The notes under the pieces are model-generated. The model saw only the letters and a program-made list of their open reading frames with translations. It was not told the DNA's origin and ran no database searches. A program made the translations under genes and the position numbers. A DNA stretch of 64,000 bases from Paenibacillus sp. PastM-3 (GTDB taxonomy: Bacteria; Bacillota; Bacilli; Paenibacillales; Paenibacillaceae). The DNA is taken from contig NZ_JARXXP010000003.1 of assembly GCF_029893965.1 (NCBI RefSeq), forward strand, positions 248,001 through 312,000, written 5' to 3'. Below are positions 8,439 to 16,067 of this stretch, one piece after another; positions within the stretch are counted from its first letter, which is position 1, and each line of letters opens with the position of its first letter.

Positions 8439-8558
8439 TTACTTACGGAGTTCTTGCGGTGCTTCTGGACTGTGATACATTGGCTTCATAACGGAAACAA
8501 AAAAACGGGAAGAAGCGGCGAGAATTGAGGAAGCATGCTTGGCAAGCGTCTTTTTCAT
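8439..8558 (-). CDS. agrD: AgrD-like cyclic autoinducer propeptide (serine type)
   Basis: A 39-residue peptide: amphipathic start MKKTLAKHASSILAASSRFF, core VSVMKPMY, acidic tail HSPEAPQELRK. This matches AgrD propeptides: a membrane-associating leader, the signal core, and a tail with the conserved P.EL block that AgrB cleaves off. There is no cysteine anywhere; Ser22 is the only residue in the core able to form a ring, so the product would be a lactone rather than a thiolactone (if it is cyclised at all). The ATG overlaps the stop of agrB as ATGA, giving translational coupling, and GGAGGG is 7 bases before the ATG. The exact mature ring is inference. Confidence 0.8.
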   Translation of the reverse strand: MKKTLAKHASSILAASSRFFVSVMKPMYHSPEAPQELRK

Positions 8559-9079
8559 TGTTTTTCCCTCCTTATCCATGGTATTACTGTTAAGGATTGA
8601 ACGATGAACGCCAATCCGATGACAGACGAATGAATGAAAAAATTAAGGATAACGAGCAGAACAGAGAGTAGCTTTAGAAGCGGATATATTCTCAACGGCA
8701 TCCGGGCATTTTTGTCCGGATTAGGTGCAAATAAAAGCATAATGAGCAGGCTTATTATGTTAATGATTGTAAGGGTCATTCCGGAGAAGCTGAAAAGGTA
8801 GGGAATGAGTGTACATAAACCAATAGAAAATAGATTACAGGCTCTCGCTGTTTTGAGGTGAAAGCCGCCTGAAGTCAGGCGGAGAATGGAACAGCTGAGA
8901 AGGAAAGTCATGAACTTGCCAAAGTGGCCCGTAAGCAAGCCGACGGTTGCTGTTGCAATAATAATAAAAAGCGTATTCAATATAATGCCGAGTGAATATT
9001 GCATTACTTCAACAGAGGAGGTTTCCTCCGGATTAGCCCTTTTGATGGCAACAGCAATTCTATTAGGGATTGTGTTCAT
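8555..9079 (-). CDS. agrB: AgrB-like membrane protease
   Basis: A 174-residue protein with 5-6 membrane segments. The catalytic pair of AgrB cysteine endopeptidases is present: RLTSGGFHLKTARAC contains His74 and Cys81, the same seven-residue spacing as His77/Cys84 of the Staphylococcus enzyme. AgrB cuts the C-terminal tail from AgrD and forms the cyclic product through an acyl-enzyme. The gene overlaps its upstream neighbour (ATGA, 9076-9079) and its downstream AgrD gene (ATGA), so stoichiometric co-translation is likely. Length is slightly shorter than the usual 185-210 residues. Confidence 0.9.
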   Translation of the reverse strand: MNTIPNRIAVAIKRANPEETSSVEVMQYSLGIILNTLFIIIATATVGLLTGHFGKFMTFLLSCSILRLTSGGFHLKTARACNLFSIGLCTLIPYLFSFSGMTLTIINIISLLIMLLFAPNPDKNARMPLRIYPLLKLLSVLLVILNFFIHSSVIGLAFIVQSLTVIPWIRREKQ

Positions 9080-9726
9080 GTTCTCCGGTCCTTTTTATAT
9101 GAAAGATATAAATATGCACAGAGCAGAGCTCCGTAAGCCAAAGGCAGGAAAAAGTAGAAGCTGGAGTATTGCCGGGAAATCTGAAAGATAAAAATAATAA
9201 TGAGCAAGGACGGAAGAGTCAAAGCGAATAGAATAAACTCCTTTGAATTAATCTGCACTCTTACACTTCGCTTGTCCGGAACAAAATCAAATCCTTTTCT
9301 GTGTTTGTTGATATAAAAGGAAATAAAAATCGTAAGGGATGCGGATATACATTGCAGTATATTAACTCCCATGGTGGTATATGGAAATGGCAGGGAGTAA
9401 AATCCTGTGAAATTCATAATTAGATAACATACGGATTGCAAGAGCATATAAGATAAATACATTAATCCCGTCATTATAGTGGCATAAAATGCGTGGATAC
9501 GGAACAACAGCCAGAGGAAGCAAAAGGTTAGCAGATATTGAATGACAACATCAGTTAAAGCCATACTGTAATCATGCCGAAGCACAAATGAGACAAAGGC
9601 CATGATCAGACTTGCAAAAATAATTTCAATTATGTAAAGATCAATCTTGAATACTCTAAACGCAAGCAGGAACATAGCGAAGGTTTCCAGAACTGAGAAG
9701 AACATATATATCGAAAAATCCAGCAT
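9076..9726 (-). CDS. AgrC-like membrane sensor lacking a kinase domain
   Basis: The start is ATG 9726 (MLDFSIYMFFSVLETFAMF) behind GGGAG; 216 residues. About six or seven hydrophobic segments with aromatic loops fill nearly the whole chain, and it ends after a short charged tail (YLSYKKDRRT). The layout resembles the N-terminal peptide-sensing half of AgrC, but no dimerisation/phosphoacceptor helix and no HATPase domain follow. The stop overlaps the agrB start (ATGA), which argues for an intact gene rather than a recent truncation. I infer that it either receives the cyclic peptide or holds the LytTR protein at the membrane. It could instead be an unrelated membrane protein. Confidence 0.65.
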   Translation of the reverse strand: MLDFSIYMFFSVLETFAMFLLAFRVFKIDLYIIEIIFASLIMAFVSFVLRHDYSMALTDVVIQYLLTFCFLWLLFRIHAFYATIMTGLMYLSYMLLQSVCYLIMNFTGFYSLPFPYTTMGVNILQCISASLTIFISFYINKHRKGFDFVPDKRSVRVQINSKEFILFALTLPSLLIIIFIFQISRQYSSFYFFLPLAYGALLCAYLYLSYKKDRRT

Positions 9727-9772
9727 ACCCACACTCCCGGTAAACAAGTTGACTCTTCCTATTCTTGCAAAT

Positions 9773-9826
9773 ATTATACATAATATACTAAAATGCAACA
9801 ATAGGAATTTACACTTTTCAACAATA
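9773..9826 (-). promoter_or_regulatory. Promoter of agr-like operon with direct-repeat operator
   Basis: Read on the minus strand: TATTGTTG (9819-9826), 15 bases, TATTGTTG again (9796-9803), whose last six bases TTGTTG act as a poor -35, then a 17-base spacer and a perfect TATAAT -10 (9773-9778). The repeats are 23 bp apart, about two helical turns, and resemble the TA..GTT motif bound in tandem by AgrA-type LytTR domains. A weak -35 overlapped by the proximal repeat is the classic set-up for activation. Confidence 0.65.
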
Positions 9827-9861
9827 TATTCATAATTTTAAGTGAGAGGGGCCATTTTTAA

Positions 9862-10386
9862 ATGAACCAGCGTCCGGAGCAAGGCGAGTACATGGAATTT
9901 CAGGAAGCTTATATCTCTTTAGTGCCGCCGGAGGGCGACATTATCACCATTCTCCGTGAGCAGTCCAAGGAGGTTTTTGCACTGCTGGACGGGCTTAGTG
10001 AAGAACAGGGGAATTACAGATACGCGCCGGAGAAGTGGAGCATTAAGGAAATGGTCGGCCACCTGACCGATAATGACCGCATTATGTCCTACCGGCTGCT
10101 CTGTTTTGCCAGAGGTGAGCAGGCGCCGCTGCCTGGATATGAAGAGAAGGACTACGTTGCCGCCGGACATTTTGACCGCTTCACCCTGAAGGAGCTGGTG
10201 CTGCATTACCGGATTGTCCGGGAATCGACACTTGCTCTGCTGGAAAGCCTGGCGGATGATGTCTGGACCCGGGCCGGAAATTTCTATTCCGTACCTGTGA
10301 CCGTCAGAGCCCAGGCCTGTATGATTGTTGGACATGAAAAACATCACATGAAAATATTGCAGGAGCGGTACCTGAACCAGGTGTAG
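9862..10386 (+). CDS. DinB-like metal-binding protein
   Basis: A 174-residue protein with the DinB four-helix plan. Putative metal ligands are visible: His in KEMVGHLTDND (about residue 67) and the pair in VGHEKHHMKIL (about 155-159), the three-His arrangement of the DinB/YfiT superfamily. EKWSIKEMVGHLTDNDRIM is the most typical block. Members include thiol transferases (bacillithiol dependent) and many enzymes of unknown reaction. The start at 9862 has GAGAGGGG upstream; an in-frame ATG at 9892 is an alternative. The gene lies divergently next to the agr-like operon, whose regulatory repeats are about 35 bp away. Confidence 0.82.
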   Translation: MNQRPEQGEYMEFQEAYISLVPPEGDIITILREQSKEVFALLDGLSEEQGNYRYAPEKWSIKEMVGHLTDNDRIMSYRLLCFARGEQAPLPGYEEKDYVAAGHFDRFTLKELVLHYRIVRESTLALLESLADDVWTRAGNFYSVPVTVRAQACMIVGHEKHHMKILQERYLNQV

Positions 10387-10426
10387 CTGCTGAACCTTGG
10401 AACAGCATAGACGGGAGGGAGCCTGG

Positions 10427-10684
10427 ATGGGATTTGCCAGAAGCATACTGCATTTCTTCATACCGCCGGAACGGACGCTGCTCTATACCACTTTTGACCA
10501 GAGGGAATATTTCGTCATCAAGAACCGCCTTAGTGTGGCAGGAATTCGGCACCGTTCCAAAATCAACGGCGGGATGCGCGTCATTTCCAGTCGTAATCAT
10601 TATGGAGGCAACATGTCATCCAGACATGAACTGTTTGTAAGTAAAGAAGATGAACACAACGCACTCAAGGCCATTCAGAAGTAA
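10427..10684 (+). CDS. Small DUF2007-like protein
   Basis: The start is ATG 10427 with an excellent GGGAGGGAG site; 85 residues. The pattern LLYTTFDQREYFVIKNRLSV ... IRHRSKINGG ... HELFVSKEDEHNALKAI looks like the small 'putative signal transducing protein' (DUF2007) type, in which a short alpha/beta domain ends with a helix after a hydrophobic strand. Function unknown. It follows the DinB-like gene by 40 bases and shares the terminator with the convergent thymidine kinase gene. Confidence 0.55.
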   Translation: MGFARSILHFFIPPERTLLYTTFDQREYFVIKNRLSVAGIRHRSKINGGMRVISSRNHYGGNMSSRHELFVSKEDEHNALKAIQK

Positions 10685-10707
10685 AGCAGTCTGCGTATAC
10701 AGATAAC

Positions 10708-10757
10708 AAAAAAAGCGTTCCAGCCGTTATTGAACGGTACAGGAACGCTTTTTTTTT
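10708..10757. terminator. Bidirectional terminator
   Basis: AAAAAAAGCGTTCC pairs with GGAACGC followed by nine T. It lies between the convergent genes ending at 10684 and 10762 and can serve both. Confidence 0.88.
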
Positions 10758-10761
10758 GCTG

Positions 10762-11337
10762 CTATAGAGGCGGATTCTTGTGACATTTGCGGCAGACGGG
10801 GTAATAAGCTTCATTGCCGCCGATCTGGATCTGCTTGCCGCTGTAGACCGGCTTGCCGTTCTCCACGCGCAGGGCCATTGTTGCCTTGCGTTCGCAGAAC
10901 CAGCAGATGGTCTTCATTTCTTCGATTTTATCGGCATAGATCAGCATGTATTTGCTGCCTTCAAAAAGGTTGTTCTGGAAGTCATTCTTCAAGCCGAAGG
11001 CCATGACCGGGATGTTCAGTTCATCAACAATCCTTACAAGCTGGAGAATGTAGTCCTTGGTGAGGAACTGGCACTCGTCAATTAGCACGCAGTGGGGCTT
11101 AGGCAGGTTGCTGCTTACAATACCGTAAATATCCGTATTTTCGTCAATCGCAATGGCCTGCTTGCGCAGTCCGATACGGGAGGAAATGTACCCGACCTCG
11201 TCCCGGTCATCAATGGAGGGGGTGAAGATGAGCACCGACTTGCCCTGCTCCTCGTAATTATGGGCTACCTTGAGTATCTCTATGGATTTCCCGCTGTTCA
11301 TTGCGCCGTATCTGTAAAACAACTGTGCCACGTCCAT
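10762..11337 (-). CDS. tdk: Thymidine kinase
   Basis: About 191 residues from ATG 11337 ([18 protein letters not shown]). The P-loop GAMNSGKS, the Walker B-like VLIDECQFL, the lasso region, and the structural zinc site CWFCERKA ... CRKCHKN are those of type II thymidine kinases, which phosphorylate thymidine to dTMP in pyrimidine salvage. A longer start at 11361 (MGTRAKGQ) is possible but lacks the usual N-terminus. It is a lone gene with a strong shared terminator, and goes functionally with the deoB-pnp-pdp salvage genes at 28.5-32 kb. Confidence 0.95.
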   Translation of the reverse strand: MDVAQLFYRYGAMNSGKSIEILKVAHNYEEQGKSVLIFTPSIDDRDEVGYISSRIGLRKQAIAIDENTDIYGIVSSNLPKPHCVLIDECQFLTKDYILQLVRIVDELNIPVMAFGLKNDFQNNLFEGSKYMLIYADKIEEMKTICWFCERKATMALRVENGKPVYSGKQIQIGGNEAYYPVCRKCHKNPPL

Positions 11338-11494
11338 CTGTCCTTTCGCTCTTGTCCCCAAGAGTGTAGTATGCCGAAAAATGCGACTTTATTAGAGTAT
11401 CATATGTCCATTTAAAGTAGCCAGTGAAAAAAGTGCCGGTTTCGGTATATTTCTTGTAAAGGCATTTCCCGCCTTAGGGCGGGTCCTCGGGTTA

Positions 11495-11503
11495 TGCTAT
11501 AAT
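11495..11503 (+). promoter_or_regulatory. Extended -10 promoter element
   Basis: TGCTATAAT, a TGn-extended perfect -10, lies about 55 bases before the small gene at 11559 and its ABC exporter partners. No good -35 is seen, which the TG extension can compensate. Confidence 0.5.
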
Positions 11504-11558
11504 ATACGCACGTGTGTTTTTAGCGGAAGAACCATTTACAGGAAGGAAGTTATGTCAA

Positions 11559-11768
11559 GTGCCGGAGAAATTGGAGCAATATAAGGAACGGGTAGCCGCG
11601 GTACGCGGGGATGGCGGTTTATCAGAGGAGGTCCAGGGACTGCTGGCGGACATGCTTGAGGAGCTGGCGGAGCTCAGCCGCAGCAACAAGGCGCTGCGCC
11701 GGGTCATTCTGAAAAACGGACAAGGTTCGGCAATGTCAACAAGATTAAGGGATGCACTATACGAATAA
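11559..11768 (+). CDS. Small coiled-coil protein before an ABC exporter
   Basis: The GTG at 11559 is chosen because GGAAGGAAG (11541-11549) stands 9 bases before it; 69 residues (VPEKLEQYKERVAAVRGDGG ...). The chain is almost entirely helical and acidic (LLADMLEELAELSRSNKALR), with heptad-like leucines. No enzyme motif. It is 18 bases before the first ABC half-transporter and so likely co-transcribed. It might be a small regulator or partner of the exporter; no function can be given. Confidence 0.5.
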   Translation: MPEKLEQYKERVAAVRGDGGLSEEVQGLLADMLEELAELSRSNKALRRVILKNGQGSAMSTRLRDALYE

Positions 11769-11786
11769 ATTGACGAGGTACAGCTG

Positions 11787-13541
11787 ATGAACATCATTTT
11801 AACCTATCTCAAAAAATACAGGGTAGCTGCCATAGCTGCTCTGGCCATGATGGGGATTGAGCTGGCAGTGGAGCTGTCGCAGCCCCTTCTGATCTCGAAA
11901 ATCATTGATAACGGAATTATGCAAAAGGATATGGGAGTAGTCTGGCTGTGGGGCGGTGTATTGACCCTGAGCGCGGTTATAGCGTTCGCGGCAGGGATAC
12001 TGAGCTCTTTTTTTGCATCCCATGCCAGTCAGGGCTTTGCCTTTGATCTTAGAGAAAAGCTGTACGAAAAGGTACAGTCCTTTACGTATGAAGTGTTCAG
12101 CCGGTTTCCGACCTCTTCACTGATTACGCGGCTGACCGGGGATGTGACGCAGCTGCAGGACACGGTTTTTATGGCGCTGCGGTTTATGACCCGCGTTCCG
12201 CTGGTTGTACTGGGCAGTATTATAATGGCGCTGGTCGTGCATGTGAAGCTGGGGCTGCTGCTCACTGTAACGCTGCCGGTGCTGATCCTGTTCCTGGTCT
12301 GGGTAATGCGCAGGTCTTCTGCCCTGTTTAAGGTTGTGCAGAGCCGACTCGATGGTGTAAACGGTATCATTCAAGAAAATCTTACAGGCATCCGGCTGAT
12401 CCGGGTTTTTGTGCGCATGGGACATGAAATCGGGCGGTTCGCCTCAGTCAGCGGCGGACTGATGAAATCAACCATTGCTGCACTAAGACTGACGGAGACG
12501 ATGGGGCCGCTGATTATGCTGATTGTTAACGCTGCTATCGTAGCTGTGCTGTGGTTCGGGCGGATCGATATTGCTGCCGGAGACGCTACACTGGGGCAGA
12601 CCGTTGCGGTCATTAACTATTCTCTGCGGACGATCGGAGCGATGTCAGCCCTCTCATGGATTATGGCGACCTTCTCACGGGCTGTTGCCTCAGAGCAGCG
12701 GGTATCCGAGGTTATGGCCGCACCTGAAGGGCGGGGAGAATTGGATTCTGCAGCTGGCCAAGGAAATATGGGCGGGGAAAATAGCATCCGGGGAGGGATT
12801 GAGTTTGCGGATGTCGGCTTCAGTTACCCGGAAAGCGATATTGCAGCGCTTGAACACATTTCGTTCACGGCCCAGCCGGGTAAACGGGTAGCTATTATGG
12901 GCGCGACAGGATCAGGCAAATCCTCGCTGGTCGGGCTGATTCCCCGGCTTTACGAGCAGAGCAGCGGTATGATCCGGATTGACGGGAGAGACAGCGCGGA
13001 CATTGACATTTCCAGGCTGCGCAGGTCGATCGGCTACGTGCCGCAGGAAGTGCTGCTGTTCTCCGGCTCTGTGCGTGACAATATCGCCTGGGGCAACGAG
13101 CATGCGACGTTGGAGGAGATTAAACGGGCGGCTGCGGCTGCGCAGATCCACGATACGGTCATGGGGCTGCCGCAGGGCTATGATACGATGATCGGCCAGC
13201 GCGGCGTTAATCTGTCCGGCGGGCAGAAGCAGCGGCTGACGATTGCACGGGCTCTTGTACGCAAGCCGGCGATTCTGATTCTGGATGACAGCACGAGTGC
13301 GCTGGATGCGGTGACCGAAGGGCTTTTGCTGGATGAGCTTACGTCCATGTCCTGTACTACCGTGCTGATTACCCAGAAGATCAGTTCAACGGTCTCGGCC
13401 GACCTGATCCTGCTGCTGGACGAAGGCCGGTTGATTGCCAAGGGAACGCACCGGGAGCTGCTGGCAGATTCGCCGTTGTACCGGAAAATATACGAATCCC
13501 AGACAGGGGAGGGAGCACAGCATGTTCAAAGCATTACTTGA
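11787..13541 (+). CDS. ABC exporter half-subunit, BmrC/YheI-like
   Basis: 584 residues: six membrane segments (about 1-310), then one nucleotide-binding domain with Walker A GATGSGKSS (about 371-379), signature LSGGQ (about 475) and Walker B ILILDD. The residue after Walker B is Asp instead of the catalytic Glu, as in BmrC-type subunits of heterodimeric exporters, so this half supplies the degenerate ATP site's Walker B and the intact signature for the active site. The gene overlaps its partner by 20 bases. The pair probably exports drugs or lipids in response to antibiotics (established for BmrCD), but the substrate is inference. GAGGT precedes ATG 11787. Confidence 0.88.
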   Translation: MNIILTYLKKYRVAAIAALAMMGIELAVELSQPLLISKIIDNGIMQKDMGVVWLWGGVLTLSAVIAFAAGILSSFFASHASQGFAFDLREKLYEKVQSFTYEVFSRFPTSSLITRLTGDVTQLQDTVFMALRFMTRVPLVVLGSIIMALVVHVKLGLLLTVTLPVLILFLVWVMRRSSALFKVVQSRLDGVNGIIQENLTGIRLIRVFVRMGHEIGRFASVSGGLMKSTIAALRLTETMGPLIMLIVNAAIVAVLWFGRIDIAAGDATLGQTVAVINYSLRTIGAMSALSWIMATFSRAVASEQRVSEVMAAPEGRGELDSAAGQGNMGGENSIRGGIEFADVGFSYPESDIAALEHISFTAQPGKRVAIMGATGSGKSSLVGLIPRLYEQSSGMIRIDGRDSADIDISRLRRSIGYVPQEVLLFSGSVRDNIAWGNEHATLEEIKRAAAAAQIHDTVMGLPQGYDTMIGQRGVNLSGGQKQRLTIARALVRKPAILILDDSTSALDAVTEGLLLDELTSMSCTTVLITQKISSTVSADLILLLDEGRLIAKGTHRELLADSPLYRKIYESQTGEGAQHVQSIT

Positions 13542-15363
13542 GCCATTCCGCCATCCCAAGCTTGTGCTGGAGCCGGCAGGCGCGGCAGACGGGGGACGGA
13601 AGCCGAAGGCCAAGCCCAAGAACTGGTCGGCCACCCTGGCACGCATTTGGAGCTATCTGGCCAAACGCAAAGCGAAGCTGGCGCTTGTACTGCTTCTGGT
13701 CCTGTTCAGCACCGGATTGGCGCTGCTGGGCCCCTATCTGATCAGCCGGGCGGTGGATCATTATCTGGAGGGGGACGGGGGCCGAAGCTGGGTGATTTTC
13801 CTGATCACGCTTGCTCTTGTGTACCTGTTCACTTCACTGAGTACCTGGCTGCAGAATATATGGATGATCGAGATTGCCCAGGAGACGGTATTCCGGATGC
13901 GCACTGATCTGTTCGCTTATCTGCACAGGCTACCGATTTCTTTCTTTAACCGCAGGCAGCAGGGTGAAATTATGAGCCGGCTGACCAATGATATCGAGAA
14001 TATCAGCTCCACGCTGAACAGCTCGGCTATCCAGATTTTTTCCAGTGTATTAACGCTGGCCGGTACGGTTGGTGTGATGCTGTGGCTGAGTCCGCTGCTT
14101 ACGCTGCTGACCTTTATCGTAGTGCCGCTGATGTTTCTGGGTATGCGCTGGATCACACGGCGGACAGGACCGCTGTTCAAGGAGCGGCAGCGCAATGTGG
14201 GTGAGATGAACGGCTATATTGAAGAGACATTGTCGGGCCAGCGGGTCATCAAGGCTTTTTCACAGGAGGAGCGGGTGATTTCCGGCTTCCGTGAGCGCAA
14301 TACGCGGATTATGCTGTCCGGATACTGGGCCCAGGCGATTTCTGGCTTTATTCCCAAACTGATGAACGGTCTGAACAATTTAAGCTTTGCTATAGTCGCC
14401 GGTATCGGGGGCCTGCTCGCCATCCGTGATATTGTAACAGTCGGGATTATTATTGCCTTCGTGGAGTATACCCGCCAGTTCACCAGGCCGCTTAATGATT
14501 TGGCTAACCAGTGGAATACGCTGCTGTCAGCGATTGCCGGGGCGGAGCGGGTGTTTGAGGTTATGGATGAAGAGACGGAGGCCAGAGACGAGGGGGCAGC
14601 CGTATCGCTGAATCATGTGGAGGGGGCGGTCAGCTTTAGGGATGTATCCTTCTCTTATGATGAGGGCAACGATATTCTGCACAATATCAGCTTTGAGGCG
14701 AAGCCTGGTGAAATGATTGCCCTGGTCGGGCCGACAGGAGCCGGGAAAACAACGCTGATCGGACTACTCTCCCGTTTCTATGATCCAAGCAGTGGCAACA
14801 TCACGCTGGACGGCAGGGATTTGTCGTCGATCCGCCGGGAGAGCCTGCGGAGTCAGATGGCTTTTGTACTGCAGGATACCTTCCTGTTCAAGGGAACCAT
14901 CCGCGATAATATCCGTTACGGCCGGCTGGATGCCACCGACGCTGAGGTTGAGGAGGCAGCGAAGCTGGCGAACGCTCACTCCTTCATTATGCGGATGCGC
15001 GGAGGCTATGACCGGATGCTGTCTGTAGACGGCAGCGGCATCAGCCAGGGGCAGAAGCAGCTGCTGGCCATCGCGCGGGCCATTCTGGCCGATCCGGCGA
15101 TGCTGGTGCTGGATGAAGCGACCAGCAGCATTGATACCGTAACTGAAATCAAAATCCAGGAGGGGCTGCAGACGCTGATGAAGGGCCGGACGAGCTTCGT
15201 CATCGCCCACCGGCTCGGCACCATCCGCGCCGCCGACCGCATTCTGGTGCTGCAGAACGGACGTCTGCTCCAGCAGGGCTCACATGACGAGCTGTTGCGC
15301 CAGGGCGGGCTGTACAGCGAGCTTGTGCACGGTGCGCGCAAGGCGGCGCCGGGCGGGGCTTAG
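13522..15363 (+). CDS. ABC exporter half-subunit, BmrD/YheH-like
   Basis: The start is ATG 13522 (MFKALLEPFRHPKL) behind GGGGAGGGAG; 614 residues. A basic cytoplasmic N-terminus of about 50 residues precedes six membrane segments; the ATPase domain carries Walker A GPTGAGKTT (about 403-411), signature ISQGQ (about 507) and Walker B MLVLDEATSS with an intact catalytic Glu. The changed signature (SQGQ for SGGQ) faces the neighbour's Asp, so one composite ATP site is canonical and one degenerate, exactly complementary to the preceding gene. The 20-base overlap indicates coupled translation. A long terminator follows. Confidence 0.88.
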   Translation: MFKALLEPFRHPKLVLEPAGAADGGRKPKAKPKNWSATLARIWSYLAKRKAKLALVLLLVLFSTGLALLGPYLISRAVDHYLEGDGGRSWVIFLITLALVYLFTSLSTWLQNIWMIEIAQETVFRMRTDLFAYLHRLPISFFNRRQQGEIMSRLTNDIENISSTLNSSAIQIFSSVLTLAGTVGVMLWLSPLLTLLTFIVVPLMFLGMRWITRRTGPLFKERQRNVGEMNGYIEETLSGQRVIKAFSQEERVISGFRERNTRIMLSGYWAQAISGFIPKLMNGLNNLSFAIVAGIGGLLAIRDIVTVGIIIAFVEYTRQFTRPLNDLANQWNTLLSAIAGAERVFEVMDEETEARDEGAAVSLNHVEGAVSFRDVSFSYDEGNDILHNISFEAKPGEMIALVGPTGAGKTTLIGLLSRFYDPSSGNITLDGRDLSSIRRESLRSQMAFVLQDTFLFKGTIRDNIRYGRLDATDAEVEEAAKLANAHSFIMRMRGGYDRMLSVDGSGISQGQKQLLAIARAILADPAMLVLDEATSSIDTVTEIKIQEGLQTLMKGRTSFVIAHRLGTIRAADRILVLQNGRLLQQGSHDELLRQGGLYSELVHGARKAAPGGA

Positions 15364-15377
15364 GTTTTTTCGTGGAT

Positions 15378-15440
15378 AAAAAACAGCAAGTCGCTTTTAC
15401 CTGGACTAAGTGTGCGGTAGAGCGGCTTGCTGTTTTTTTT
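15378..15440 (+). terminator. Rho-independent terminator
   Basis: AAAAAACAGCAAG (from 15378) pairs with CTTGCTG followed by eight T (15426-15440), 14 bases after the exporter stop codon. Confidence 0.8.
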
Positions 15441-15595
15441 GCATGTTGATGGGGCATCTGCCGCTGCTAGTCGTGAGATATGGGTTTGAAGAGTGGGGAG
15501 AGCGGACGCGATGTGGTGAGTTTGCGGATTGAGGCAAAGTGCTGGAATGAAGGGCAAAAATGCCCTTAATGAGTAAGATTAGTAAATATACTAGT

Positions 15596-15898
15596 CTACA
15601 AGTTGCTCTTAGCCGCCGGCTGCTCAGTTTTCTGCTTCTCCCTGAACCGGGGGCCGACATAGTTCTTCTTGCGGTCACGTGTCAGAATCCAGCCGCCAAG
15701 GAAGCTCATGCCCGCCGCGAATAGCAGCAGCCCGCCGCCAAAATGCAGCCAGGCAAACACAGGAGTTACACTGTCGTCGCCGTGCATGGAGAGATAATTG
15801 AAAATATCGTCCTTCATCATCAGGAAGCCCTTCATCGCCAGGAGCCCCGGAATGACGAGAATGATAATGGCAATGAAGCGTGAAATGATCAGTTTCAT
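15596..15898 (-). CDS. DUF2627 membrane protein (YqzF-like)
   Basis: 100 residues from ATG 15898 (MKLIISRFIAIIILVIPGLL) with AAGGAGAG 9 bases upstream. Two membrane segments (residues about 5-25 and 48-70) flank a short extracellular-type loop (MMKDDIFNYLSMHGDDSV), and the C-terminus is basic and polar. This is the form of the DUF2627 family, found in Bacillus next to the bkd genes; the same neighbourhood is kept here, divergent to lpdV. The function of the family is not known. Confidence 0.75.
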   Translation of the reverse strand: MKLIISRFIAIIILVIPGLLAMKGFLMMKDDIFNYLSMHGDDSVTPVFAWLHFGGGLLLFAAGMSFLGGWILTRDRKKNYVGPRFREKQKTEQPAAKSNL

Positions 15899-15990
15899 AT
15901 TGGCAACACTCTCCTTGCAGCCTTTTGAATTCAACCATATGATAACGCTTCAAATGGCAAAAGTCCATGCCTATATGACGTTTGTAAGTT

Positions 15991-16018
15991 TTGTATTGCG
16001 CCGAAAAGGGAGTACAAT
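15991..16018 (+). promoter_or_regulatory. Probable sigma-A promoter of lpdV
   Basis: TTGTAT (15991-15996), a 16-base spacer and TACAAT (16013-16018), about 50 bases before the lpdV start. No sigma-54 type (TGGCAC-N5-TTGCA) element was found, unlike the SigL-controlled bkd operon of Bacillus subtilis. Confidence 0.45.
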
Positions 16019-16067
16019 GTAGGGAGTTATGCAGAACTTTTGAGTATTGACTGGAGGAATACATACA

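Noticed and set aside
9862..9892. Firm decision between the two possible starts of the DinB-like gene
   Set aside because: Both ATG 9862 and 9892 are possible; 9862 was kept because of GAGAGGGG, but the evidence is thin.
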